Shown: positions 7,869-15,206 of the stretch, piece by piece
Position numbering within the stretch: the first letter of the stretch is position 1
Layout: each line of letters begins with the position of its first letter
Source: Cellvibrionaceae bacterium
GTDB taxonomy: Bacteria; Pseudomonadota; Gammaproteobacteria; Pseudomonadales; Cellvibrionaceae
Assembly (NCBI GenBank): GCA_025800435.1
Contig: JAOXRV010000563.1
Coordinates: forward strand, 1-25,361
Length of the DNA stretch: 25,361 bases
Reading direction: 5' to 3'
Notes under the pieces: model-generated
Seen by the model: only the letters and a program-made list of their open reading frames with translations
Told to the model about the DNA's origin: nothing
The model's database searches: none
Program-made: the position numbers and the translations under genes

Positions 7869-8604
7869 GCTAATAAACCTGCTGCCGGCCAGCTGGCAAC
7901 AAGCCCTGCAAGCCCAGCTGCAAATATCTGCCCTAAGCGCGCTCCTGCTAACCCTGGGCGCCTACCAGCTGGGGCTGTGGTGCTACCAAAAATCTGGCCG
8001 CCTAATGCTGCTGCACCCGGTGGTTATCGGGGCCTGTGTTATCGCCGCTTACCTGTTTTACTTCGGCATCCCCTACCGGGCCTATCAGCAGGCCAGCAGC
8101 CTTTTCTACTTCTTGCTGGGCCCGGCCACCGTGGCCCTGGCCATTCCCCTGTACCAGGAGTTTCGCCATATTCGCCAACGCGCCAAGCCGGTGTTGCTAA
8201 CCGTGGGCCTGGGGGCACTTATTGCCGCGGCCAGTGCGGTGACCATTGCCTATAGCTTGGGGGCCGATGAGCAGGTGTTGCGCTCACTGGCGGCCAAGTC
8301 AGTGACCACGCCAATCGCCCTGGGCATTGTCGATAAAATTGGCGGCCTGGCTAACTTAACCACCGGTGTGGTGGTGTTTACCGGTATCCTCGGCGCGCTG
8401 ATGGCTCCGCTCGCCTTTAAGCTCACCCACCTGAACGACCCGCGCCTGCAAGGTATTGTGCTGGGCATTAACGCCCACGGTATTGGCACCGCCATTGCCT
8501 TCGAGCAGGGCCACAGCAAGGGCGCCTTTGCCAGCTTGGCGATGGGCTTAACCGGCGCTTTTACCGCACTGACCCTACCCTATTTAATTGGCTGGCTAAG
8601 CTGA
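7861..8604 (+). CDS. lrgB: LrgB/CidB family membrane protein
   Basis: A 247-residue polytopic inner membrane protein, partner of the preceding CidA/LrgA-type protein. LrgB family markers are present: AAKSVTTPIALGIVDKIGG at about residues 144-162 and GINAHGIGTAIAFEQG at about 200-215. Around seven hydrophobic segments are visible. ATG 7861 is the start: the reading frame can be opened at 7846, but ATG 7861 gives the usual short overlap (8 bases) with the upstream gene and a typical N-terminus. The function is as for the partner: control of autolysis or uptake of pyruvate-like metabolites, depending on species. Confidence 0.93.
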   Translation: MTELINLLPASWQQALQAQLQISALSALLLTLGAYQLGLWCYQKSGRLMLLHPVVIGACVIAAYLFYFGIPYRAYQQASSLFYFLLGPATVALAIPLYQEFRHIRQRAKPVLLTVGLGALIAAASAVTIAYSLGADEQVLRSLAAKSVTTPIALGIVDKIGGLANLTTGVVVFTGILGALMAPLAFKLTHLNDPRLQGIVLGINAHGIGTAIAFEQGHSKGAFASLAMGLTGAFTALTLPYLIGWLS

Positions 8605-8712
8605 CCTGAACATTATTGCAGCAGCCTGATCACAAATAAAGCAAACCGGACCAGGCGGGAATAGATAGGCGGTTTTTATCCCACACTGGTCTAAGTAGCC
8701 CCCACTTATTTT

Positions 8713-8741
8713 TTGAAACTGCCCCGACCCTCTTCTAAAGT
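8713..8741 (+). promoter_or_regulatory. Candidate sigma-70 promoter of the rsd/algQ gene
   Basis: TTGAAA at 8713-8718 (5 of 6 to the -35 consensus) and TAAAGT at 8736-8741 (4 of 6 to the -10 consensus) are separated by 17 bases. The expected start site near 8748 leaves a leader of roughly 70 bases before the ATG at 8817. It lies in the 212-base gap after lrgB, so rsd is probably transcribed separately. Confidence 0.4.
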
Positions 8742-8816
8742 TAAATTTAGGCAGATTATTTAAGCGCCAGCCAAACAGCAATAAAGACAAATATAAAACA
8801 CGTTAGAGGTGTCACC

Positions 8817-9284
8817 ATGCTAGAGCAGTGTAAAACTCCCCAGGAGCTGTGGGGCGGCGTCCACCGCACCCTGGATACCTGGTTCGAAGCCCGTAAGCAA
8901 CTGTTGGTCGAATATTCCAGCCTGTGCCAGCGCCTGCAGGCCCAGACCGACGGCGCCGCCCTAAAAGCGCGTCTGCGCCGCTTTTGCCAAAGCCTGATGG
9001 ATTATGTCAGTGCCGGCCATTTTGAGGTCTACCAGCAGCTGCAAACAGAAGCCGAGCGCTACAACGATAAAGAGGCCCTGGTAGCCGGCCGCCACCTGTA
9101 TCGCCAGCTGCAACAGTGCACCAATACAGTACTGGACTTCGACGAGCGCTACAGCCAGCTCGATCAACTGCAAAGCCTGCCGCAAGACTTATCCAAGCTG
9201 GGCCTATGCCTTGAAAAACGCTTTTTTATAGAGGACAGCATGGTCAATATCATGCACGAAACCCATCGGGAGCACGCCGCTTAA
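8817..9284 (+). CDS. rsd: Regulator of sigma D, Rsd/AlgQ family
   Basis: A 155-residue, mostly helical cytosolic protein of the Rsd/AlgQ family. E. coli Rsd binds the housekeeping sigma-70 in stationary phase and keeps it from RNA polymerase; Pseudomonas AlgQ also influences alginate and other secondary traits. Family features are visible: WFEARKQLLVEYSSLCQRL at about 20-38, FCQSLMDYVSAGHFEVYQQL at about 57-76, and a conserved acidic helix around VLDFDERY. Length agrees with the family (about 155-160 residues). AGAGGTG precedes the ATG. The nearby dsbB recalls the dsbH-algQ neighbourhood of Pseudomonas. Confidence 0.93.
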   Translation: MLEQCKTPQELWGGVHRTLDTWFEARKQLLVEYSSLCQRLQAQTDGAALKARLRRFCQSLMDYVSAGHFEVYQQLQTEAERYNDKEALVAGRHLYRQLQQCTNTVLDFDERYSQLDQLQSLPQDLSKLGLCLEKRFFIEDSMVNIMHETHREHAA

Positions 9285-9361
9285 GGCCCCACCACTATAC
9301 ACTTTTCCCATTTGCTGCCGCTAACTAAGATACCGTCTAGTTGCGCAAATGGGAGCCATCT

Positions 9362-10345
9362 ATGCCACGCCTATTAACCCTATTACTGCCCCTGCTGGCC
9401 CTGGGCCTTGCGGCCTGTGAAAAGTTGCCCGGGCCCAGTAAGAGTATTGAGGTGGCGCGCCAGGGTAGCCATATGGGGCGGCTATCCCCCAACGGCAGCC
9501 ACGCCGTTATCGGCTCGATCAATCACGGCGGCAGCCTCTGGCAAGTGGGCCAGGGTGAGCGCCTGTTTGACTGGAACCACGGCGACGCTAAAAAGACCAC
9601 CCTGGAAGCGGCGGCCTTTTCGCCGGAGGGCGACTGGGCCATGACCACCGATGGCATTACCTTGGTACTGTGGCAAGTCAGTACTGGCATCGCCCACCGC
9701 TACTGGACGGCCCCGGGCGAGGTCTTATCCCTGGCGCTCGGCCCCAAGGGCAATTTTGCCCTGCTGGGCCTGGCCGATCACTCTGCGGTTATTTTTGACA
9801 GCAAGCGCGGCGGGGTAAAGCGCCGCTTCGCCCACCAGGGGCGAGTGCGCAGCGTGGATGTCTCTGCCGATGGCAAACTGGCCTTAACCGGTGCCGAAGA
9901 TAACCGTGCGGTACTGTGGGATATTCAACGTAGCAAAGCATTGCACCGCTTTGACCACGAAGAGGAGGTACAGCTGGTGCGCTTCAGCCCTAAGGCCAAT
10001 GTGGTCTTTACCGCGGCCATGTACGATAAAGCGGTGGTGTGGAATGCGGCCAGCGGCAAACCGGTGGGCACCGTGCCCTTCTCGACCGAGCGCATAAAGC
10101 GCGGCATGCGCTTTAGCGCTGCGCGCTTTTCTTCCAGTGGACGCTATTTATTAATTGGCCGACCCGATCAAATGGTGCAGCTGTGGGATACCAAAACCAT
10201 GAAGGCCCTGGCCAAATGGCAGGTGTTAAAACGCGATGCCTGGAAACCCACCAGCGCGGCGGTACAAGACGTGGCCTTTGCCCCGGCCAAGCGCACCTAT
10301 TACGCGATTGCCTCTAATGGTTTTGTGCATACGCTTAAGCGTTAG
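9362..10345 (+). CDS. WD40-repeat lipoprotein
   Basis: A 327-residue protein with a lipoprotein signal: hydrophobic LLTLLLPLLALGLAAC, lipid-modified Cys at residue 19. The rest is a WD40-type beta-propeller with about six or seven blades. Each has a core such as AAFSPEGDWAM...LVLWQV, VDVSADGKLALTGAEDNRAV followed by LWD, VRFSPKANVVFTA...AVVWNA and ARFSSSGRYLLIG...VQLWD. WD propellers are protein-interaction scaffolds; no enzymatic motif is present. ATG 9362 is preferred to an in-frame ATG at 9341 because it directly precedes the signal sequence. The partner protein and pathway are unknown. It follows rsd by 77 bases and may share its transcript. Confidence 0.85.
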   Translation: MPRLLTLLLPLLALGLAACEKLPGPSKSIEVARQGSHMGRLSPNGSHAVIGSINHGGSLWQVGQGERLFDWNHGDAKKTTLEAAAFSPEGDWAMTTDGITLVLWQVSTGIAHRYWTAPGEVLSLALGPKGNFALLGLADHSAVIFDSKRGGVKRRFAHQGRVRSVDVSADGKLALTGAEDNRAVLWDIQRSKALHRFDHEEEVQLVRFSPKANVVFTAAMYDKAVVWNAASGKPVGTVPFSTERIKRGMRFSAARFSSSGRYLLIGRPDQMVQLWDTKTMKALAKWQVLKRDAWKPTSAAVQDVAFAPAKRTYYAIASNGFVHTLKR

Positions 10346-10648
10346 ATGGGCTACTATCGATTAACAACTTAAAAGTCGCCCACAAAAATCTGAACATAAG
10401 CTCGCCCTACTCCGTCATTCCCGCGAACGCGCTTTGCGTACTGGGGATAAATGGCCGGGACTCGGGGGGTAAAACCCAGCTTAAGGGGTAGGGGGCACTT
10501 TCTCCGTTCCAGAACGCTGCGTCCATGCAGCTGCGCCCGTTCATCCCGAGCCTAGTCACTGCGAAAGCACCCCCTACCCCTCAAGCTTACATCTCGCAGA
10601 ACCTCAGGCTGCTGTGATCTGACCATGACACTATCTGCCAGTACTACC
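10346..10648. other. Non-coding gap between convergent genes, holding an inverted-repeat element
   Basis: No plausible gene is seen on either strand. The gap separates the WD40 lipoprotein gene and the alkylsulfatase gene, which converge. It contains CCGTCATTCCCGCGAACGCG at about 10412-10431, a string resembling the tips of dispersed repeats common in proteobacterial intergenic DNA, and the long inverted repeat at 10478-10587 described separately. No clear poly-U intrinsic terminator is visible, so the large stem itself may end transcription from both sides. Confidence 0.6.
10478..10587. repeat. 110-bp inverted-repeat element (25-bp arms)
   Basis: The left arm at 10478-10502 and the right arm at 10563-10587 are inverted copies matching at 22 of 25 positions. 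The core AGGGGTAGGGGG is shared exactly once the right arm is reverse-complemented. The 60-bp centre carries no gene. Position between convergent genes and the arm/loop size fit a small non-autonomous element (MITE- or REP-like) or a large stem acting as a transcription terminator. No target-site duplication could be confirmed and no second copy occurs in the window. Confidence 0.6.
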
Positions 10649-12610
10649 TTAGGGCTCAATAATCGCAAATGGCTCGCTGCTTTTATCCAGCAGCGAGAAA
10701 AACTGCACCAATTTTATTGCGCTGCCGCTGACCTCCAGCTGATCCGAGCCGACCATATCGGCAAGCGATGAGATACCCAGGACGATATCCAAAAACAGCT
10801 CGTGACTGATGCGAATGCTGGAATCGATGCGCTCGCCGCCCTCGGCTACTTGGTAGTGCAACACCGAATTTTCGACCCACAGCTCGTAGCTTTTGTTTAA
10901 ATCGATAAAAGTCACTTTCAGGCGAATATCTTTGCCCTCGGCTTTTACACCGTTGAGCTGGGCCGCCATGGCGTCGAAAAAGCGTTCCACCGGAGTATAT
11001 TTCAACATATCTTTGGCACCGGCCAAACTCACGGTTTGCTCGCTGGTGCCATTGCGCAGTTCGAGCGCAGCGGATAAATAAACATCGCGCCAGGGGCCAG
11101 ACTCGGCCTGGTAGCCCAATTGGCTATAGGTTTTCGCCAACAGCTCTTTGGCGTTTTTACCACCACCGGCAAATACCAAATGGTTAAGTAGCTGCGCTAC
11201 CCAACGGTAATCGCCTTCGTTATAGGCCGCCTGGGCCAATTGCATGACCGCATCTTTACCGCCCATGGCGGCAATATATTTTTCCGCCGCCGCCACCGGT
11301 GGCAGTGGATTTAGGTTGGCCGGGTTGCCATCAAACCAACCAAAATAGGCCTGGTAAACGGCCTTGGAGTTGTGGCTAACCGTGCCGTAATAGCCGCGGT
11401 TGGCAAAGGTTTTGGCCAGCGAGTTGGGCAGGCTTAACTGCTCGGCAATTTCCCTCGGGGTGTAGCCCTTATAGGCTAAACGCAAAGTTTGGTCGTGAAT
11501 ATATTTGTAAACATCGCGCTGGCCACGCAAAAACGTATCAATATTTTCCCGCCCCCACATGGGCCAGTGGTGGCTGGCGAAATACACTTCAGCTTGGTCA
11601 AATAGCTTGCGCGCCTCTTCGATATAGGCACTCCAGGCAAGGGCGTCGCGCACCTTGGCACCGCGCAGGGTGTAGAGGTTGTGCATATTGCGCGACAGCA
11701 CCTCGGCGCCGCAAAAGGCTTTTTGTTTGGGCAGGTAAAAAGTTAGCTCCGCCGGCGCTTCTGAGTTGGGCGTGTATTGAAACTGAAACTCAACCCCGTC
11801 GATCACCATTTGCTGGGGGGTTTTATCCACCAGTGCCGTGGGCGGGGCAATACTGACACTGCCGAAAGCCGGCGCTTTACCTAAGCCGGTATCCACATGG
11901 CCCAGGGGCGATTTGGGCAGGCTCTGGCCGTACATATAATTGGCCCGGCGGCTCATGGTGGGGCCGGCCAACACATTTTCGCTGGTGGCCTCCTCCATAA
12001 AATGGCGCGGCGCAACAATCGGAATTTGCCGATCTTTGGGCAGTACCGCCAATACACCGCCAAAGTGATCCACGTGGCTGTGGGTCATTATCACAGCGCT
12101 TACCGGCTTGTCGCCCAGGTGTTTGCGGGCAAAGGCAATGGCCGCAGTTGCAGTCTCTTGGGTGGTGAGAGGGTCGACCACGATCCAGCCACTATCACCC
12201 TCGATCAGGCTCATGTTCGATAGGTCGTAGCCGCGCACTTGGTAGATACCGTCGGCAACTCGATATAAGCCGTGCAGATTATTGAGCTTGGCCTGGCGCC
12301 ACAGGCTGGGGTTAACGGTGGCCGGGGCCTCACCCTTAACAAAGTCATATTGACTGGGTTGCCACAACACACCGCCATCGGGGCCTTTCACCAACAGCTG
12401 CTCGTCTCTGGCGATCAGGCCGCGCTCGGCCTCTTTAAAATCACGCTGATCATCCAGTGGCAGGGCTTTGGCCAGACGCTCATTGGCTGCTCGGGTGTGG
12501 CCGCTGGCAGCGCCGTCGCCAGTGGGCTCTGGGCTGGGGCTACAGGCGACTAATAAGGCCGCACTGGCGGCGATGGCTAAACGCAGGGCTGATCGATATT
12601 TGCTCGGCAT
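10649..12610 (-). CDS. Alkyl/aryl-sulfatase (SdsA/YjcS-type, metallo-beta-lactamase fold), lipoprotein
   Basis: A 653-residue enzyme of the class III linear alkylsulfatase family, which hydrolyses sulfate esters such as dodecyl sulfate to alcohol and sulfate with a binuclear zinc site. The N-terminus is a lipoprotein signal (LVAC, Cys at residue 23), so the enzyme should be anchored in the envelope. The metal motif THSHVDHFGG is at about 176-185 (His177, His179, Asp181, His182). A helical dimerisation region follows, and residues about 530-653 form the SCP2-like C-terminal domain that holds the alkyl chain. The start is ATG 12610, with GGAAG 8 bases upstream; ATG 12625 has no such site. It is divergent from a Crp/Fnr-type regulator, with a CRP-like operator between. 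The exact substrate is not readable. Confidence 0.93.
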   Translation of the reverse strand: MPSKYRSALRLAIAASAALLVACSPSPEPTGDGAASGHTRAANERLAKALPLDDQRDFKEAERGLIARDEQLLVKGPDGGVLWQPSQYDFVKGEAPATVNPSLWRQAKLNNLHGLYRVADGIYQVRGYDLSNMSLIEGDSGWIVVDPLTTQETATAAIAFARKHLGDKPVSAVIMTHSHVDHFGGVLAVLPKDRQIPIVAPRHFMEEATSENVLAGPTMSRRANYMYGQSLPKSPLGHVDTGLGKAPAFGSVSIAPPTALVDKTPQQMVIDGVEFQFQYTPNSEAPAELTFYLPKQKAFCGAEVLSRNMHNLYTLRGAKVRDALAWSAYIEEARKLFDQAEVYFASHHWPMWGRENIDTFLRGQRDVYKYIHDQTLRLAYKGYTPREIAEQLSLPNSLAKTFANRGYYGTVSHNSKAVYQAYFGWFDGNPANLNPLPPVAAAEKYIAAMGGKDAVMQLAQAAYNEGDYRWVAQLLNHLVFAGGGKNAKELLAKTYSQLGYQAESGPWRDVYLSAALELRNGTSEQTVSLAGAKDMLKYTPVERFFDAMAAQLNGVKAEGKDIRLKVTFIDLNKSYELWVENSVLHYQVAEGGERIDSSIRISHELFLDIVLGISSLADMVGSDQLEVSGSAIKLVQFFSLLDKSSEPFAIIEP

Positions 12611-12643
12611 GGATATAACTTCCATTTATTTTGGTAAAGGTCA

Positions 12644-12649
12644 GTTATA
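12644..12649 (-). promoter_or_regulatory. -10 element of the alkylsulfatase promoter
   Basis: Read on the minus strand the hexamer is TATAAC, 5 of 6 to the sigma-70 -10 consensus. No recognisable -35 hexamer lies 16-18 bases upstream. The start site would be near 12637, leaving about 27 untranslated bases before ATG 12610. A -10 without a -35 is typical of activator-dependent promoters, and the CRP-like operator is placed accordingly. Confidence 0.5.
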
Positions 12650-12667
12650 ACATCCACACTAGACAGC

Positions 12668-12689
12668 AAATGTAAACTTATTTACATTT
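12668..12689. promoter_or_regulatory. Perfect CRP-like operator (TGTAA-N6-TTACA)
   Basis: A perfect 8-6-8 inverted repeat, AAATGTAA, six bases, TTACATTT. Its core TGTAA-N6-TTACA has exactly the half-site spacing of Crp/Fnr-family operators (CRP consensus TGTGA-N6-TCACA). The centre is at 12678.5, which is 41.5 bp upstream of the sulfatase start site inferred from the -10 element, the class II activator position. Its other edge is only 6 bases before the ATG of the Crp/Fnr-family gene, so binding would also affect expression of the regulator itself, probably negatively. The bound protein is inferred to be that neighbour; the host's global CRP is an alternative. Confidence 0.8.
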
Positions 12690-12695
12690 AGGCCC

Positions 12696-13370
12696 ATGAA
12701 TTTTACTAATGCCAACTCTGGCCGCCTCAGCGCCACCAGCCTGGCCCTGTTAAAACAGCAGGGCCAGATCACAGTCTATGAGGATGGCGAGGTAATCCAT
12801 CAACGGGGTGATCAAAGCCCGGGGCTATCGGCGGTGCTGAGCGGTGCGGTGCGGGTCGGTAACTATGGCCGCGACGGCCGCTATTTTCTCAGCGCCCAAC
12901 TGGGCCCGGGGGATAGCTTCGGCGAGCAGACGGTATTCACCGCTCTGCCCCGCTCCCACTCGGCCGAGGCCGTCGGTGAGACTCGTATCAGCCAGCTCGG
13001 CCCGGGGCAAACTAAGGCGCTGTTGCTTGAACACCCCAAGCTGGCCCTCGATCTGCTCGGCTCCCTGGCCCAACGCCTGCACTGGAGCCTAGAAGCTCTG
13101 GATGATAGCAAGCGCCTGCCGCTGATGCTGCGCACCGCCAAATTAATCCGTTATATCGATCAACAGGAGGAGGCAAACGGCCAGTTAAGTGTCAGTCAGG
13201 AGCAACTTGCCGCACAGATCGGTGTCAGCCGTATGTCGCTGTCCAAAGCCTTGAATAAACTGCAAAGCCAGGGTTTGATTGAAAGGCGCTATAAAACCTT
13301 AAAAATTGTCGACCGACAGCGGCTGCAAAGCTGGATTGAGGCCAACAGCGAAACCTTAAGCATCAGCTGA
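12696..13370 (+). CDS. Crp/Fnr family transcriptional regulator
   Basis: A 224-residue DNA-binding regulator. The N-terminal cyclic-nucleotide-binding beta-roll spans about 20-115, with a phosphate-binding cassette FGEQTVFTALPRSHSAEA that keeps the Gly-Glu and Arg-Ser pair used by CRP to hold cAMP. The dimer helix follows, and the C-terminal winged helix-turn-helix is at about 155-220 (SQEQLAAQIGVSRMSLSKAL, then KLQSQGLIERRYKTLKIVD). The protein contains no cysteine, so it cannot carry an FNR-type iron-sulfur cluster. The start codon has no clear Shine-Dalgarno sequence; the operator sits just before it. It is divergent from the alkylsulfatase gene, so it likely controls that gene and itself. 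It ends 8 bases inside the convergent kinase gene. Confidence 0.92.
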   Translation: MNFTNANSGRLSATSLALLKQQGQITVYEDGEVIHQRGDQSPGLSAVLSGAVRVGNYGRDGRYFLSAQLGPGDSFGEQTVFTALPRSHSAEAVGETRISQLGPGQTKALLLEHPKLALDLLGSLAQRLHWSLEALDDSKRLPLMLRTAKLIRYIDQQEEANGQLSVSQEQLAAQIGVSRMSLSKALNKLQSQGLIERRYKTLKIVDRQRLQSWIEANSETLSIS

Positions 13371-15192
13371 GACTGGGGTGGCGATAGAACAGCGGCGACA
13401 AATGGGCCTGGCTGCTAAACGACTTGGTGTCTTTGTAGGGCAGTTTCATAAAGCCCGAAACCCCCAGCCCTTCAATCAAATGTAAATTGGCCAATATTTC
13501 ATTCAGACAGCTTTCAAACTCAGCGGCCACACTGGCGTCGAGCAGATTCAAATAATTGTGAATTTTTAAATCCAGCTCAACACTTTCAAAAATAATACAA
13601 CCGCTGTGATGAAGCTGGTTCATGCGGGCGAGGACATCCATAATCGCATCGGGCAGCACCAACATCTCGTCCGGGTCGTCGCCGTCTTCAAAGTAGGAGT
13701 GCAAGCGGCTCTGTCGATCGAGCCCTTCGGCCTCATCGCTGATATCAAACGGTATTTGCATATCCGCGCTGGCCACAAAGGGCTGGCTCACATCACCGCG
13801 CTCAATATGTAGGGTTTTTTTCGCATCGAAGATACAGCTTTTAAATACGCCCTGCTTACTGATGGCACGGCCTAGATGAACAATATTATTCACCGCTGTA
13901 TAAAACGCCGGCGCAAGTTCGGCATCGTAGAGCTTAATCGATGAATCGATATGGATACCGGCTTCATCCCAATGCATGGCCAAGCCGCCAACCACCGGGT
14001 AGCGGCTCAGATAAGATACCGCCGTGACAAAGGCTTTTTCGGTATCGCTCATGCCACCTAGATAATTTTTATAGTATTTTTCCAGCTCAGTGTTATCGAC
14101 ACCCTGTAGCTTTTCACCGTCTAGCTCGCGGCGTAAAAATGATTTGCGCGAGCTGTACACCACCGTTTCAATCGCCTGCTCCGCTGGGCTTACCCACACC
14201 GGTAGCAGTGGCTGATCGGCATTGCGGCTGTGCGGGTGTATCGCCAGATTTTTCATGTGGCGAATATTGGCAAAAAGATAATCGCCAGCCTCGCGCCGCA
14301 ACTCGGCATCGCCCGACATTAAATTATTGAGCGTGTGGGCAAACTCTTGCGGCAGGCCCAGCGCCAACGGTGAAATTACCTGGCTGCCAAAGCGACTGCC
14401 CTGGCCCGACGCCAAGGCGTATAGGGTACCCGCCAGACCCTGCTCATCGAAGCGGGGCGAGGACAGTTCACCACTGAGTTGTTCTTCACCGATATAGTAA
14501 ATATCGCCCAGCTTGGCATTGCTCTGATGCAAATCCGCACTCAGGACATTGAGGCCGCCCCCGGCGCAATGTTGACCCCGGTGGTCAAGCTGGGCAAATA
14601 CCGCCGCACCCCAGTCGATTAAACTCACTTGCCCGCTCGCCTCATCGTAGACCAAGTTGGAAGGCTTGATATCGCCATGCACCAGGGCCGGGCCATGGCG
14701 CGCTTTGGCCTGCTCGCGCAGGGTCTGCAAAATATCCACCAGCTGTTCGCCAATACTTAACAGCAAACGTATATCCAGGCGGCCATGGCGACGGGCGTAT
14801 TCTTCCAGATTAATGCCTTCAGCCCGCCCCATCATTAAAATTGACTGGCTGCGCACCCGGTTAAATTCGATAAACTGCGGTACTCCCGGATGTTGCACCC
14901 GGGATAACATATAGCCCTCTTCTTCGAGCCGCTCTTGCACCGCTATCGGCAGGGTAATTCGGGCAAACTTAAAAACAAAACTGTGGCCGCTGGCGGCGCG
15001 GCCGCTAAAGGCGAAACCGTAAGCGCCCCTGCCCAGCAGTTCAATATCCGAATAACCCAGGCGCTCTAATTGTTGCTCACACAGGCCCAGCCAATCTTTT
15101 AATTTTTGCGCATCCCGATGGGAAAGCAAGTAAAAAGACTGCTCCTCATTGATATAAAAATGCTGTAATGCGTCGCTCTCGTGCAAGCTCAT
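13363..15192 (-). CDS. Hanks-type serine/threonine protein kinase with unknown C-terminal domain
   Basis: A 609-residue protein. Residues about 45-310 are a protein kinase domain: glycine loop GRGAYGFAF (55-63), VAIK-type Lys75 in FVFKFA, catalytic loop HGDIKPSN (172-179; Asp174, Lys176, Asn179) and DWG (193-195) in place of DFG. All residues needed for phosphotransfer are present. HGD instead of HRD is common in bacterial kinases that need no activation-loop phosphorylation. Residues about 320-609 match nothing I recognise; no membrane helix or PASTA repeat is seen. ATG 15192 is chosen because the longer frame (to 15258) runs 52 bases into bkdB. It lies 14 bases after bkdB on the same strand, so it is probably the last gene of the bkd operon. 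A link to control of the dehydrogenase is inference. Confidence 0.85.
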   Translation of the reverse strand: MSLHESDALQHFYINEEQSFYLLSHRDAQKLKDWLGLCEQQLERLGYSDIELLGRGAYGFAFSGRAASGHSFVFKFARITLPIAVQERLEEEGYMLSRVQHPGVPQFIEFNRVRSQSILMMGRAEGINLEEYARRHGRLDIRLLLSIGEQLVDILQTLREQAKARHGPALVHGDIKPSNLVYDEASGQVSLIDWGAAVFAQLDHRGQHCAGGGLNVLSADLHQSNAKLGDIYYIGEEQLSGELSSPRFDEQGLAGTLYALASGQGSRFGSQVISPLALGLPQEFAHTLNNLMSGDAELRREAGDYLFANIRHMKNLAIHPHSRNADQPLLPVWVSPAEQAIETVVYSSRKSFLRRELDGEKLQGVDNTELEKYYKNYLGGMSDTEKAFVTAVSYLSRYPVVGGLAMHWDEAGIHIDSSIKLYDAELAPAFYTAVNNIVHLGRAISKQGVFKSCIFDAKKTLHIERGDVSQPFVASADMQIPFDISDEAEGLDRQSRLHSYFEDGDDPDEMLVLPDAIMDVLARMNQLHHSGCIIFESVELDLKIHNYLNLLDASVAAEFESCLNEILANLHLIEGLGVSGFMKLPYKDTKSFSSQAHLSPLFYRHPSLS

Positions 15193-15206
15193 AAATGCTA
15201 TCGCTG

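Noticed and set aside
8641..8679. Possible terminator after lrgB (AAACCG ... CGGTTTTT)
   Set aside because: Arms of only 6 bp with a 20-base loop make a weak stem; not enough to call a terminator.
12671..12686. TyrR/PhhR-type box (TGTAAA...TTTACA) at the sulfatase operator
   Set aside because: TyrR boxes have 6 bases between TGTAAA and TTTACA; here there are 4. The 5-6-5 CRP/Fnr layout fits exactly and a Crp-family gene adjoins.
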